Assembly: GCA_030745755.1 (NCBI GenBank)
Contig: JASLOA010000027.1
Location: 62,001-126,000 of the forward strand
Origin: Kiritimatiellia bacterium
Lineage (GTDB): Bacteria; Verrucomicrobiota; Kiritimatiellia; UBA8416; JABMPJ01
Reading direction: 5' to 3'
DNA: 64,000 bases
Shown here: one piece after another, positions 24,469-33,400 of the stretch
How the letters are laid out: every line of letters begins with the position of its first letter
Numbering within the stretch: position 1 is the first letter of the stretch
Notes under the pieces: generated by a model
Seen by the model: only the letters and a program-made list of their open reading frames with translations
Database searches by the model: none
What the model was told of the DNA's origin: nothing
Program-made: the position numbers and the translations under genes

Positions 24469-25239
24469 ATGCCTATTGTGGTTGATACACATGTGCACAT
24501 CTATCCGGAGTATGATTCCGAGCGTCTGCTGAATGACGCGGCGGCCCGTCTTCAGGACCTGGCCCCGGGGGCGACGCCTGCGATATGTTTGACGGAGCGG
24601 GCGGGGCAGCATGTCTATGCGGACTGGGCGATGCTTCCGACTGTGCCCGGGACCGACCTTCCTATCGAGAGGATTGAAGGACGTGGTGGTGTGGCGTTGC
24701 GCGTCGGCACCGCCTCAGGGGACCTTTTTGTTCTGCCGGGGCGACAGATCGCAACGGCTGAGCGGCTGGAAGTGCTGATTCTGGGCCGGGATCTCGAGGT
24801 GGCCGACGGCACGCCGGCGGCTGATGCTATCTGTGCCGGACTGGATGCGGGAGCGATTCCTGTGCTGACCTGGGCGTTCGGCAAGTGGTGGTTCAAGCGT
24901 TCCCGGGTGGTGCGATCGCTGGTCAGGCACTTCATCCCGGAGCGTCTCTGGCTGGGCGACACGACCATGCGTCCACGCGAATGGCCAAGCGGCAGGATCA
25001 TGCGGCGCGCGGTAGCGAATGGTGCGCGTGTGTTGGCCGGGAGCGATCCGTTGCCGGGCAAGAGTGAAGCTCACCACGCCGGCCGCTATGCGACGCTCAT
25101 TGCGACCTCTCTCGAGCCCAGGGACCCGGCCGGCTCCATCCTGCGCGGCCTCCGTGTGCTTCCCCCCGGCGGCCACACCCTCGGCCGCCGCTGCGGCCTC
25201 CCGACCATCCTCATGCGCATGTCGCGGCGGAAAGGGTAG
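24469..25239 (+). CDS. Predicted metal-dependent hydrolase, PHP/amidohydrolase-like
   Basis: A 256-residue protein beginning MPIVVDTHVHIYPEYD, where the HxH pair is typical of metal-dependent hydrolases. A later GSDPLPGKSEAHHAG could supply further ligands and resembles the GSDAH end of PHP domains. Residues 120-150 include ILGRDLEVADG. The upstream frame (from 24364) is poorly conserved-looking and overlaps the divergent promoter region, so ATG 24469 is preferred, though its ribosome site is weak. It is an unrecognised protein whose substrate is unknown. Confidence 0.6.
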   Translation: MPIVVDTHVHIYPEYDSERLLNDAAARLQDLAPGATPAICLTERAGQHVYADWAMLPTVPGTDLPIERIEGRGGVALRVGTASGDLFVLPGRQIATAERLEVLILGRDLEVADGTPAADAICAGLDAGAIPVLTWAFGKWWFKRSRVVRSLVRHFIPERLWLGDTTMRPREWPSGRIMRRAVANGARVLAGSDPLPGKSEAHHAGRYATLIATSLEPRDPAGSILRGLRVLPPGGHTLGRRCGLPTILMRMSRRKG

Positions 25240-25352
25240 CTCTGACTGATAGCGATTGCGGCTCGCCGAGCGAGCCGTGGTTCACTTTGTTCTGTAGTCC
25301 GCAAGGGGGCTGTGTTAAGAGATTGCGCAGACTTATATGCAGGGAGAATGTG

Positions 25353-26324
25353 ATGGATCTATCGGTTGTTGTTCCGGTTTATAATGAAGAAGAGAGCGTG
25401 GCGCTGCTGTGTGAGAAGATCCATGCTGCGGTGTCGGGATTGGGGCTGTCCTATGAGATCGTTCTGGTCGATGACGGCAGCTCTGATCGGACGTGGGAGT
25501 TGCTCAATGAAGAAGCGCGCAAACTCCCCTGTCTGCGCCTGATCCAGTTTCGGCGCAACTTCGGTCAGACGGCGGCCATGAGTGCGGGGTTCCGCGAGTC
25601 GAAGGGCGAGATCGTGGTGACGCTTGACGCCGACCTGCAGAACGATCCGGCCGATATTCCGCTTCTGCTCAAGCGCATGGACGAAGGCTACGACGTGGTC
25701 AGCGGCTGGCGCAAGGACCGCAAGGACCCCTTCATCAACCGCAAGCTCCCCTCCATGCTGGCCAATGGTCTGATCAGCAAGATCACGGGTGTTCACCTGC
25801 ACGACTACGGCTGCACGCTCAAGGCCTACCGCCGCGAGGTGATGGAGAACGTTCATCTTTACGGAGAGATGCATCGCTTCATCCCGGCCCTGGCCGATTG
25901 GGTGGGCGGGAAAGTGACGGAGGTGCCGGTCAACCACCAGGCGCGCCAGTTCGGCACATCGAAGTACGGGATTTCGCGGACGTTCAAAGTGGTCCTGGAC
26001 CTGTTCACCGTGAAGTTCCTGCTCCACTACAGCAAAGGCCCGATGCAGATCTTCGGCAAGATCGGGATGTGGTTCGGCGTTCCCGGAGCGCTCATGTTCG
26101 TCTTCATGGTGCTGGGCCACCTTTCCTATCACCTGTTCGGAACCGAGCTGGGCGCCGAGCTGGTGAAGCGTCCGTTCTGGCTGATCACGTCCTTTATGAT
26201 GGTCTTCTGTGGCATCCAGTTTGTCTGCATGGGGCTGCTGGCCGAACTGCAGATACGCACCTGGCACGAATCGCAGGATAAGCCGGTCTACGTGATCAAG
26301 GAAACCGTTGAACCCCACGCGTGA
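25353..26324 (+). CDS. Glycosyltransferase family 2, polyprenyl-phosphate glycosyltransferase type
   Basis: A 323-residue GT-A enzyme of the DPM1/GtrB/ArnC type. The N-terminal catalytic part has LSVVVPVYNEEESV, IVLVDDGSSDRT and TLDADLQNDPAD. QARQFGTSKYG is the typical loop before two C-terminal membrane segments (about 230-255 and 265-295). It likely transfers a hexose to undecaprenyl phosphate on the cytoplasmic face. AGGGAG lies 6 nt before ATG 25353. Its stop overlaps the next gene's GTG by 4 nt, so the division cluster may begin with it. Confidence 0.92.
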   Translation: MDLSVVVPVYNEEESVALLCEKIHAAVSGLGLSYEIVLVDDGSSDRTWELLNEEARKLPCLRLIQFRRNFGQTAAMSAGFRESKGEIVVTLDADLQNDPADIPLLLKRMDEGYDVVSGWRKDRKDPFINRKLPSMLANGLISKITGVHLHDYGCTLKAYRREVMENVHLYGEMHRFIPALADWVGGKVTEVPVNHQARQFGTSKYGISRTFKVVLDLFTVKFLLHYSKGPMQIFGKIGMWFGVPGALMFVFMVLGHLSYHLFGTELGAELVKRPFWLITSFMMVFCGIQFVCMGLLAELQIRTWHESQDKPVYVIKETVEPHA

Positions 26325-28582
26325 GGCCTGACGTGACCGAAGATGGCGGCCGGAAAGAGAACGTGGTGGCCAGTCAGATTGACGCCTGCCTGGCGCAGGC
26401 GGGCAGTTCTGTTCACCTGGTGGGCGTTGGTGGGGTTGGCATGGCCGGCCTCGCCATTCTGTTGAAAGAGTTCGGACACGACGTCTCTGGCTGCGACCTT
26501 CATCCCGGCCCCCTGGCCAAGGATCTGGCGCGTCGCGGACTGAATATCTGCCACGGCCACGACCCCGAGCATCTCGAAGCAGGGATCGACTGGATCGTGG
26601 TCAGCACCGCGGTCCCATCGGATCATCCCGAGCTGGAAGCTGCCCGCCAGGCCGGCATCCCGGTCTTCCGGCGCGGCCATGTGCTGGCCCGGCTTACGGG
26701 TAACTACCGCACCATCGCCGTGTGCGGCACACACGGCAAGACCACCACGGCCACGTTTATCGTGCAGATGCTGCGCGCCGCCGGTCGCAAGGTGGGCTGG
26801 TGTATCGGCGGTGAATCATCACAGTTGGGCGCTGTGGCATCCACCGGCGCAGACGGTGAGCCACTCATGGTGGTGGAGGCCGATGAGAGCGATGGCACCC
26901 TCGCGGCCTACCATCCGACCCTGACGGTCGTTACCGGGATAGAGTTCGATCACGCGGAGTACTACACGGACGAAGCGATGCTGCTCGACTGCTTCCGTAA
27001 GGTGACCGACCAGACCACCGGACAGATCATCTACTGCAACGAGGATGCACTCGCGACGACACTGCTGAAAGACCGGTCCAATGCCACCGGCTATAGTGCG
27101 GCGGACGGTCCACGGCTCGAAGTTGTCCCGCTGGGCGCCGCAGCCGGCGCGCATAACTATCTCAATGCCATTGCCGCAGTGCGGGTCGGTCAGTGGGCGG
27201 GACTGATGCATGAAGAGACCCTTAATGGACTCAGCCAACGTCGCTTGCCGGCGCGTCGCATGGAGTGTGTGAGCAAGGCCGGGGGCGTGCGGGTGATCTC
27301 CGACTATGCCCATCATCCCACCGAGATTCGTGCCGTGGTGGAAACGGTTCGCCCCAGCACCAAGGGTCGGCTCCTCGCCGTCTTTCAGCCGCACCGCTAT
27401 AGCCGCACCGCCCGCCTGGGCGCAGACTTCCCTCCCGCCTTTAAGGGCGTAGACGAACTCGTGCTGGTGCCTGTCTATGCCGCCTCGGAGCCGCCGTGTC
27501 CGGATGGGCGCGTCTGGTCGCTCTATCGTCATTTCCGTGAAGCCGAAGATGCACCCGTGCCCTTGCTGGCCGACACACTTGAACGGGCCTGGTATTACCT
27601 CCAGCGCGCCGCGCGGCCGGGTGATACGGTCCTGGTGCTGGGAGCGGGCGATGTCGAACGTGTGGCCGACTGGGCCGCCGCGTGTGGGGGCTGCTGGGGT
27701 ATTGACGTGCTCGATACGCCGTCTGACCGTCCTGCCATCCTCGAGCCGGCCACGCCGCTGGCGTCGCGTACCACCTTTGGAATTGGCGGATGCGCCGAAT
27801 ATTGGGGGCTGGTTCGCAACCCGGATGACCTGCGCAAGGTGCTGGAGTGGTGCAATCGCTACGACATGGCGTTTCGGACGCTGGGCCGCGGTAGCAATGT
27901 GCTGATAGGCGATTGCGGGGTGCCCGGCGTGGTGGTGCGGCTTGATGGCGTAGCGTTCAACATGATCACAAAGGTTGAGGGCGGAGTGGAAGCCGGGGCG
28001 GCTGTGCCTCTCGCGCGGCTCGTGGCGAAAGCTGAGAAATGTCAGTTCGGCGATTATTCCTTCCTGGAGGGCATCCCCGGCAACGTGGGTGGCGCACTTG
28101 GAATGAACGCCGGAGCGCACGGCGAGAGTATTTCCGAGCGCATCAAGTTGATTCACTGTCTGGATCGCGATGGCACGCCCTGCATCGTTCGCGGCCATGA
28201 GCTGGATACCAGTTATCGCAGCGGCGGTATGGAGGGGCGTATCGCCATCAAGGCCGTCCTGCGGCCAGGCGGCCGATCACCCGAGGAGAGCGCCCGGAAA
28301 CGGGCCGAGTTCGCCGAGCGACGCGTCTGGATGAAAGGGCTCCAGTGTGCGGGCTCCATCTTCAAGAATCCGCCGGACGACCATACAGGGAGGTTGGTTG
28401 AAGAGGCCGGATTGAAGGGACTCACCATTGGGGGCGCGTCGGTTTCGCAGCGGCATGGCAACTTGATTACGGCAACGCGTGATGCCACGGCGTCGGACGT
28501 GCGGGCATTGCTCGAGATTGTGCGGGATGCGGTAGAGGAGCGCTTCGGCGTGCGGTTGGAGACGGAAGTGCAGCTATGGTAA
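26321..28582 (+). CDS. murC-murB: MurC-MurB fusion: UDP-MurNAc-L-Ala ligase and UDP-MurNAc dehydrogenase
   Basis: A 753-residue fusion of two consecutive peptidoglycan-precursor enzymes. MurC (about 25-455) has VHLVGVGGVGMAGLA, the ATP loop CGTHGKTTT near residue 134, VVEADESDGT and DYAHHPTEI. MurB (about 475-753) has the FAD-binding TTFGIGG and TLGRGSNVLI, then GALGMNAGAHG, the catalytic-Ser segment CAGSIFKNP and the C-terminal ETEVQLW Glu. MurB normally acts before MurC, so the order in the polypeptide is reversed relative to the pathway. The start is GTG 26321, overlapping the GT2 stop; GTG 26333 is possible, and no clear ribosome site is seen. Confidence 0.95.
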   Translation: MRPDVTEDGGRKENVVASQIDACLAQAGSSVHLVGVGGVGMAGLAILLKEFGHDVSGCDLHPGPLAKDLARRGLNICHGHDPEHLEAGIDWIVVSTAVPSDHPELEAARQAGIPVFRRGHVLARLTGNYRTIAVCGTHGKTTTATFIVQMLRAAGRKVGWCIGGESSQLGAVASTGADGEPLMVVEADESDGTLAAYHPTLTVVTGIEFDHAEYYTDEAMLLDCFRKVTDQTTGQIIYCNEDALATTLLKDRSNATGYSAADGPRLEVVPLGAAAGAHNYLNAIAAVRVGQWAGLMHEETLNGLSQRRLPARRMECVSKAGGVRVISDYAHHPTEIRAVVETVRPSTKGRLLAVFQPHRYSRTARLGADFPPAFKGVDELVLVPVYAASEPPCPDGRVWSLYRHFREAEDAPVPLLADTLERAWYYLQRAARPGDTVLVLGAGDVERVADWAAACGGCWGIDVLDTPSDRPAILEPATPLASRTTFGIGGCAEYWGLVRNPDDLRKVLEWCNRYDMAFRTLGRGSNVLIGDCGVPGVVVRLDGVAFNMITKVEGGVEAGAAVPLARLVAKAEKCQFGDYSFLEGIPGNVGGALGMNAGAHGESISERIKLIHCLDRDGTPCIVRGHELDTSYRSGGMEGRIAIKAVLRPGGRSPEESARKRAEFAERRVWMKGLQCAGSIFKNPPDDHTGRLVEEAGLKGLTIGGASVSQRHGNLITATRDATASDVRALLEIVRDAVEERFGVRLETEVQLW

Positions 28583-28585
28583 GAG

Positions 28586-28820
28586 GCGCTCCGGCCAGGG
28601 CAAAGGCGCTCCGGCCAGGGCAAAGGCACTCCGGCCAGGGCAAAGGGGTTCTTGGCTGGAGAGCGTGGAATACCACGCTCAAAGGCCTTCGAACCCCTTT
28701 GCCCTGGCCTCCGCTTGGGTTATGGGGAGAGGACGGTCTGAGAGGTCCTTCCCCTGGCCTCCGCTGGGGTTATGGGGGCGGCTTGAGGGGTTTTCTTTGG
28801 CCTCCGCTTGGGTTATGGGG
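28586..28820. repeat. Repeat cluster with 19-bp stem and nested AATA-loop hairpin
   Basis: Three 20-bp tandem units (GCGCTCCGGCCAGGGCAAAG, 28586-28645, one change in the third) merge into a perfect 19-bp stem: 28633-28651 pairs with 28691-28709. The loop holds a second hairpin, GAGCGTGG-AATA-CCACGCTC (28661-28680). Downstream, the word TGGCCTCCGC followed by T/G-rich GGGTTATGGGG recurs three times (about 28705-28727, 28755-28777, 28798-28820). It fills the 267-bp gap between murC-murB and ddl. Related in design to 42084-42159. Confidence 0.85.
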
Positions 28821-28849
28821 CTGTTGTGGTGGGAGCTGATTGGGTGGAG

Positions 28850-29755
28850 ATGGTGGTGAAACACGTTGCAGTTCTGAAAGGCGGGGTGTCGGCGGAGCGT
28901 GATGTTTCGTTGCGTTCTGGTGAGGCCATTGCGGAGGGGTTGTGCGAGGCGGGGTATGCGGTTACGGAAGTGGATGTTACGAGCACCGATGTTGTTCTTC
29001 CCGAGGGGACGGATGTTGTCTTTATTGCCCTGCATGGGGACTTTGGGGAAGACGGAGAGATACAGGAGATCCTTGATGGTATAGGGCTTCCTTATACGGG
29101 GTCCGGGGCCGATGCCAGTCGGGCTTCATATGATAAGATTACCACGAAGGAGCGGCTTGTGGCCGCCGGTATTCCGACTCCTGGCTACCGTGTGGTGGGT
29201 GATGACACTGTTTCGCCGCTGCCGCTTCCTGTGGTGGTCAAACCGGCCTGCCAGGGCTCGACCATCGGGATTCACTGCGTGCGTGAGCCCGAACAGTGGG
29301 CGGCCGCCTGCCGTGATGCCAAGACGCATGGCCGCTCACTGGTGGAGACCTACGTGCCCGGGCGCGAGTTGACGGTGGGTGTTGTGAAAGAGATGGCCCT
29401 GCCGGTTGGTGAGATCATCGCGCCTGATCAGTGGTACGACTACGATGCCAAGTATACGAGCGGAACCACGCAGTACATCTTTCCGGCCGAACTTGATGAC
29501 GACGTGGCCCAGCGTTGCCGGGAGCTGGCGCTTGATACCTTTCATGTGATGGGGTGTTGTGGCTTTGCGCGCGTTGATTTCCGGTTGCCGCCGGATGGAG
29601 AGCCCACGGTACTGGAAATCAACACGATTCCAGGGTTCACGGCGACCAGTCTGCTGCCTAAAGGTGCGGCGGCGGCAGGAATCGGGTTTGCCGAACTGTG
29701 CGCAATGATTGTAGAGTCGGCCGTAACGAATAAGGATCAGCATGGCGTGGTTTGA
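28850..29755 (+). CDS. ddl: D-alanine--D-alanine ligase
   Basis: A 301-residue ATP-grasp ligase that makes D-Ala-D-Ala for peptidoglycan. It starts VAVLKGGVSAERDVSLRSG (substrate Glu in SAER). It also has ALHGDFGEDGEIQ, YTGSGADASRASYDK, the ATP lid region VVKPACQGSTIGI and the metal-binding end VLEINTIPGFT. The start is uncertain between ATG 28850, GTG 28853 and GTG 28856, all just after GGGTGGAG. It overlaps ftsQ by 14 nt. Confidence 0.94.
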   Translation: MVVKHVAVLKGGVSAERDVSLRSGEAIAEGLCEAGYAVTEVDVTSTDVVLPEGTDVVFIALHGDFGEDGEIQEILDGIGLPYTGSGADASRASYDKITTKERLVAAGIPTPGYRVVGDDTVSPLPLPVVVKPACQGSTIGIHCVREPEQWAAACRDAKTHGRSLVETYVPGRELTVGVVKEMALPVGEIIAPDQWYDYDAKYTSGTTQYIFPAELDDDVAQRCRELALDTFHVMGCCGFARVDFRLPPDGEPTVLEINTIPGFTATSLLPKGAAAAGIGFAELCAMIVESAVTNKDQHGVV

Positions 29756-30599
29756 AAAGAAGAAGAAACGGCGGTCTCGGAAGCGCAGTCCCGTACTGCG
29801 GGTCAGCGCCCGCAAGACCCGCAAGCAGAAGGCGCGTTATGCACACATCGCGGGCCTGGCCGCCATACCGGTGTCGGTCCTGGTGGGTGTGTTCCTGCTC
29901 TGGCTGGGTATGCGCGAGGTGGGCGCCTTCCTCTATGCACGCAGTGACGCCTTCATCATTCGTGATCTCCAGGTTCTGGCCACGAGTCCGCGCACCAAGG
30001 CGCTGATCAAGGACTACACCCAGATCAAGGAAGGCCAGAACATCTTTGGATTCGATATCGGGGCCGTGCGCGAGTACGTGATGGCCAACTCACCCAACTT
30101 CCAGTCTATGACGATCACGCGCTACTTGCCGGACAAGGTGGTCATCAACGTGATCGATCGCACGCCGCTGGCCCGCATCGGGCATCGTGGCGGCATGGTG
30201 GCCGATAGTGAGGGGTGTATCTTCATCTCGCGCAGCGGCACGCGTGGTCTGCCGACGATCAGTGGCTATGACAGCCGCGACCTCGAGCCCGGCATGCGTC
30301 TCGCAGGCAATGCGCTGGCCGCCCTGCAGGTGATCGAAGGGTGTGACAGTCTGCAGATTGACATGCGCCCGCTTGATGTTGACGTGAAAGATCCCGAGCG
30401 ACTCGTGCTCAAAATGGAGTATCTCGATCGCAAGCGCGAGGTCCCCCTGACCTGGAACGGGATGGGGCAGCAGACCTCAGCGGCACGCCGCAATTTGTTC
30501 GACACGCTGGCATACATCAAGCAGGCCTTCGACACGCCCAAGGGCGCCCGCCTCGCCTACCTGGATGCCACAGTTGATGGACGTCTATACGGACGATAG
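29742..30599 (+). CDS. ftsQ: Cell division protein FtsQ
   Basis: A 285-residue bitopic membrane protein. A very basic cytoplasmic N-terminus (EKKKKRRSRKR) is followed by one membrane helix (about 36-58, IAGLAAIPVSVLVGVFLLWL). A POTRA domain then starts with FIIRDLQVLATSP, followed by the FtsQ beta domain with VVINVIDRTPLARI and a conserved VADSEG...LPTISGY. It links early and late divisome proteins. The start ATG follows AAGGATCAGC and overlaps the ddl end by 14 nt. Sequence similarity in this family is low, but size, topology and position support it well. Confidence 0.88.
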   Translation: MAWFEKKKKRRSRKRSPVLRVSARKTRKQKARYAHIAGLAAIPVSVLVGVFLLWLGMREVGAFLYARSDAFIIRDLQVLATSPRTKALIKDYTQIKEGQNIFGFDIGAVREYVMANSPNFQSMTITRYLPDKVVINVIDRTPLARIGHRGGMVADSEGCIFISRSGTRGLPTISGYDSRDLEPGMRLAGNALAALQVIEGCDSLQIDMRPLDVDVKDPERLVLKMEYLDRKREVPLTWNGMGQQTSAARRNLFDTLAYIKQAFDTPKGARLAYLDATVDGRLYGR

Positions 30600-30602
30600 A
30601 CG

Positions 30603-30735
30603 CCTCCGGCTGCGCCGGAGGGGTTCACGGTTCCTGGTTCAGGGTTCACGGTTGTTACACGCCATATGTCGGTATGATTGTTGTCCCTAAACCCTAAACC
30701 TTGAACCTCTGAACCTTTGAACCTTGAACCTAACC
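30603..30735. repeat. Hairpin plus GGTTC/GAACC phrase-repeat palindrome
   Basis: An 8-bp hairpin, CCTCCGGC-TGC-GCCGGAGG (30603-30621), directly follows the ftsQ stop and could attenuate transcription. Then GGTTCACGGTTC-type words (30622-30653) face a block of AACCTTGAACCTCTGAACC-type words (about 30687-30735), making a long imperfect inverted repeat about 35 bp apart. It separates ftsQ from ftsA. Confidence 0.75.
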
Positions 30736-30807
30736 CCTCGCTATCACACAATACCCCGACGGCACTGCTGCGCTCATCTGCTCAAACGATACACGATTAG
30801 GAATCTG

Positions 30808-32007
30808 ATGCCTGCATCACCGGTTATTGTTGCGCTGGAACTGGGCACCTCGAAGGTGATTGCCCTTGTGGGCGAGATGCGCGAAGACCAGCACATCATG
30901 ATCACCGGGATGGGGGAACAGCCCTCACGCGGTATCAGTAAAGGGGTGGTGGTTGACATCGATGCCGCGGCGGACGCCGTGAAGGCTGCCCTGGCCATGG
31001 CCGAGGAGAGTGCTGAGGTCACCATTCGCCAGGTGGTGTTGGCCGTATCGGGTGGCCATGTCCGCAGCGATGTCCATCGCGGCGTGGTGCCCGTGCGCGA
31101 TCGCAGCGAAATCACGCGACACGACATGCGCTCCGTTATGGATGTTGCCAAGGCCGTGAACCTGCCGACCGATCGCGAGGTGCTCCACACGATTTGCCAG
31201 CACTATTGCATCGATGGTCAGCAGCGCGTCGTGACACCCGAAGGCATGGAGGGCGCCCGCCTTGAGCTCGACATGCTGGTGGTGCACGGACTGCGCTCAC
31301 CAATGCGCAACACGATCAAGGCCGTCGAGGACCTGATGATCGACGTTGAAGACGTTATCTATGCGGGCCTGGCTTCAGGATTGTCCGTTCTGAGTCCTGA
31401 ACAGAAGAAGGGCGGGTCCCTGGTGATTGATCTCGGTGCCGGTACCACCGAGTACGTGGCCTATGCCGGCAATGTGATCGCCGCTACCGGTGCGTTGGGG
31501 GTGGGGGGCGATCATGTGACCAACGATATTGCGCTGGCCTTCAATATCCCCGAGCGCCAGGCGGAACGCTGCAAGATTGAACATGGCGGTGCCTTGATAG
31601 CGGAGGATGCCGAGGGGAAGGTCTCCGTGGCACCGGGTGTCGGGTTCGGGGGGCGCAAGATCTCACGCCAGGCGCTGCAGACCGTGATCAATGCGCGTGT
31701 GGACGAGACGCTGCAGATGGTGCGCAAGCGATTGGAAGAGGATAAGGTCCCGCCGCACCTGGCTGCGGGCGTTGTCCTTGTCGGCGGTGGGGCACACATG
31801 CCGGGCATAACCGACCTGGCGGCCGGCATCTTCGGGATGCCCTGTTCGGTGGGGCGCCCACGCGATGTGAGTGGTTTGGCGACGGCAACGGAAGGTCCGG
31901 AGTATGCCACCTGCACCGGCCTGATCCAGTACGCCTGCCGCAAGTGGCAGAGTGGCCGCCAGGGCAAGTCACTGGGCGGTCTGTTCAGAGGCATTTTGAA
32001 ACGATGA
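30808..32007 (+). CDS. ftsA: Cell division protein FtsA
   Basis: A 399-residue actin-like ATPase that tethers FtsZ to the membrane. It has phosphate-1 VALELGTSKVIALVG, an FtsA-specific 1C domain (about 85-165), phosphate-2 LVIDLGAGTTEYVAY and adenosine motif VLVGGGAHMPG. A C-terminal basic amphipathic tail (GKSLGGLFRGILKR) serves as the membrane-targeting sequence. AGGA precedes the ATG at 30808; the in-frame ATG at 30724 lies in the phrase repeat and is rejected. Confidence 0.94.
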   Translation: MPASPVIVALELGTSKVIALVGEMREDQHIMITGMGEQPSRGISKGVVVDIDAAADAVKAALAMAEESAEVTIRQVVLAVSGGHVRSDVHRGVVPVRDRSEITRHDMRSVMDVAKAVNLPTDREVLHTICQHYCIDGQQRVVTPEGMEGARLELDMLVVHGLRSPMRNTIKAVEDLMIDVEDVIYAGLASGLSVLSPEQKKGGSLVIDLGAGTTEYVAYAGNVIAATGALGVGGDHVTNDIALAFNIPERQAERCKIEHGGALIAEDAEGKVSVAPGVGFGGRKISRQALQTVINARVDETLQMVRKRLEEDKVPPHLAAGVVLVGGGAHMPGITDLAAGIFGMPCSVGRPRDVSGLATATEGPEYATCTGLIQYACRKWQSGRQGKSLGGLFRGILKR

Positions 32008-32021
32008 TGGGCTTGGAAATG

Positions 32022-32092
32022 CAACCACGAAGGCACGAAGACACCAAGGGGAACGAAGAGAAGCGCTTCGTGTCTTGGTGTCTTAGTGGTTG
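32022..32092. repeat. Inverted ACCACGAAG/CTTCGTGTC phrase repeat
   Basis: CAACCACGAAGGCACGAAGACACCAAGG (written here as positions 32022-32049) faces an inverted partner at 32066-32092 ending TTAGTGGTTG. The arms pair imperfectly over about 27 nt with a 16-nt loop. It lies in the ftsA-ftsZ gap and ends 8 nt before the ftsZ ATG. Confidence 0.75.
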
Positions 32093-32099
32093 CCTTTGA

Positions 32100-33266
32100 A
32101 TGCAGTTGGCTATGGACAGTAACGACATACTGATCGTGGGAGTGGGTGGCGCCGGGGGGCGTCTCGTAGCGGGCCTGGCCGGATTGGTTCCGGATCCGCT
32201 GCACACCGCCGTGATTGATACGGATGCAGGCGCGCTGGCGGCTTCCGGCGCCACAAGTAAGTTGCAGATCGGCTCACACTTGACCAACGGCAAGGGCGCT
32301 GGTGGCGATGCCGGGCTGGGCCGTCGTGTGGCCACGGAAGACGTCGAGATGCTGCGCGGATTGGTGGCGGATGCCGGCCTGGTTTTGGTCCTCGCAGGCT
32401 TGGGCGGCGGCACAGGTTCAGTCGTCACGGTTGAGCTGCTCAAAGCGGCCGGATTGGCCGGTACCCCTTCGCTCTGTTTTGCGACCCTGCCGTTCGGGTT
32501 TGAGGGCAAGGGGCGTTCCGACCTGGCGCGCGGCGTGGTGCCGGAGATTCGCGAGGCGACTGACGGCCTGATCCTGCTGCCCAACGACAAGCTCTTCAAG
32601 AGTACCGGCAAGGAGACCGTCAGCGAGGCCTTTCCCAAGGCGGAGCAGGAACTGGGGATGTGTGTGCTGGCACTGTGGCAGCTGCTCACCAAGCCCGGCT
32701 ACCTGAACGCCAGTGCCTCCGACCTGGCGCAGGTTGCCAAACCCGAGCGCGGTATCGCCAGCCTGGCCTGGGCGGAAGGACGCGGTCGCCGACGCGGTCA
32801 GAGCGCGGTGAAACACCTCCTGGCGCATCCCATGATCGATGGGGGCGCGGCGCTGGCCGAGTGCCGCTCCGTCTTGGTTAGCATCGTGGCTGGTGAGGAT
32901 CTCACCTTGAAAGACCTGTCCGACATCATGGCGCCCATCAAGGCCGCCTGTGGCGATGAGACGGACGTGACAGTTGGTACCTCGATCGATCCCGAATGGA
33001 AGTCCCGCCTGCTCCTGACCCTGATCGCTGCCCGGCCCGGAGGATGGAGCGGCGTCGCAGCATCACGCTCCGTCGCTGAGACAGCGGAGACAGACGAGCC
33101 GCCCCCCCTGGTTGAGAACCCCAATGCAACCGTCCGCTCCGGCGTACAGACAACCCTCCAGCTCGATCCCGTGGGACGGGGCCGCTTCGAGAACAGCGAC
33201 CCCACCATCCTCGACGGCGAAGATCTGGACATCCCCGCCTACCAGCGCCGTGGCATCAAGCTCTAG
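32100..33266 (+). CDS. ftsZ: Divergent cell division GTPase FtsZ
   Basis: A 388-residue tubulin-like protein. It has the N-terminal GTP site ILIVGVGGAGGR, IDTDAGAL, KLQIG and the tubulin signature GLGGGTGS (G102-S107). In the T7 loop, where typical FtsZ reads NxDxxD, this protein has N203-A-S-A-S-D208: the first Asp is Ser and the second is kept. The end LDIPAYQRRGIKL matches the conserved C-terminal peptide that binds FtsA. It is truncated in the middle C-terminal region relative to common FtsZ proteins. ATG 32100 or 32112 could start it; neither has a clear ribosome site. Position after ftsA supports identity. Confidence 0.9.
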   Translation: MQLAMDSNDILIVGVGGAGGRLVAGLAGLVPDPLHTAVIDTDAGALAASGATSKLQIGSHLTNGKGAGGDAGLGRRVATEDVEMLRGLVADAGLVLVLAGLGGGTGSVVTVELLKAAGLAGTPSLCFATLPFGFEGKGRSDLARGVVPEIREATDGLILLPNDKLFKSTGKETVSEAFPKAEQELGMCVLALWQLLTKPGYLNASASDLAQVAKPERGIASLAWAEGRGRRRGQSAVKHLLAHPMIDGGAALAECRSVLVSIVAGEDLTLKDLSDIMAPIKAACGDETDVTVGTSIDPEWKSRLLLTLIAARPGGWSGVAASRSVAETAETDEPPPLVENPNATVRSGVQTTLQLDPVGRGRFENSDPTILDGEDLDIPAYQRRGIKL

Positions 33267-33282
33267 CCAGCTCCGCTGAAAG

Positions 33283-33368
33283 GGTTCAGAGGTTCAAGGT
33301 TCGCGGTTCGCGGTTGCCGGACAAGACCGGCGTGTTCCCAACCTTTGAACCTTTGAACCTCGAACCGC
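33283..33368. repeat. GGTTCA phrase-repeat palindrome
   Basis: GGGTTCAGAGGTTCAAGG-type words (33283-33316) are followed by a central hairpin, GCCGGACAAGACCGGC, and then AACCTTTGAACCTTTGAACC (33340-33359) and TCGAACC. The arms are imperfectly self-complementary. It lies between the converging ends of ftsZ and the AraC-type gene. Confidence 0.75.
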
Positions 33369-33400
33369 TCCTTGCGTTTCAGTGGTGGCTTGTAGAGCAC

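Noticed and set aside
28586-28645. Three 20-bp tandem repeats that could look like a small CRISPR
   Set aside because: The units are directly adjacent with no spacers, and no cas gene is present; they are the left arm of a palindromic element.
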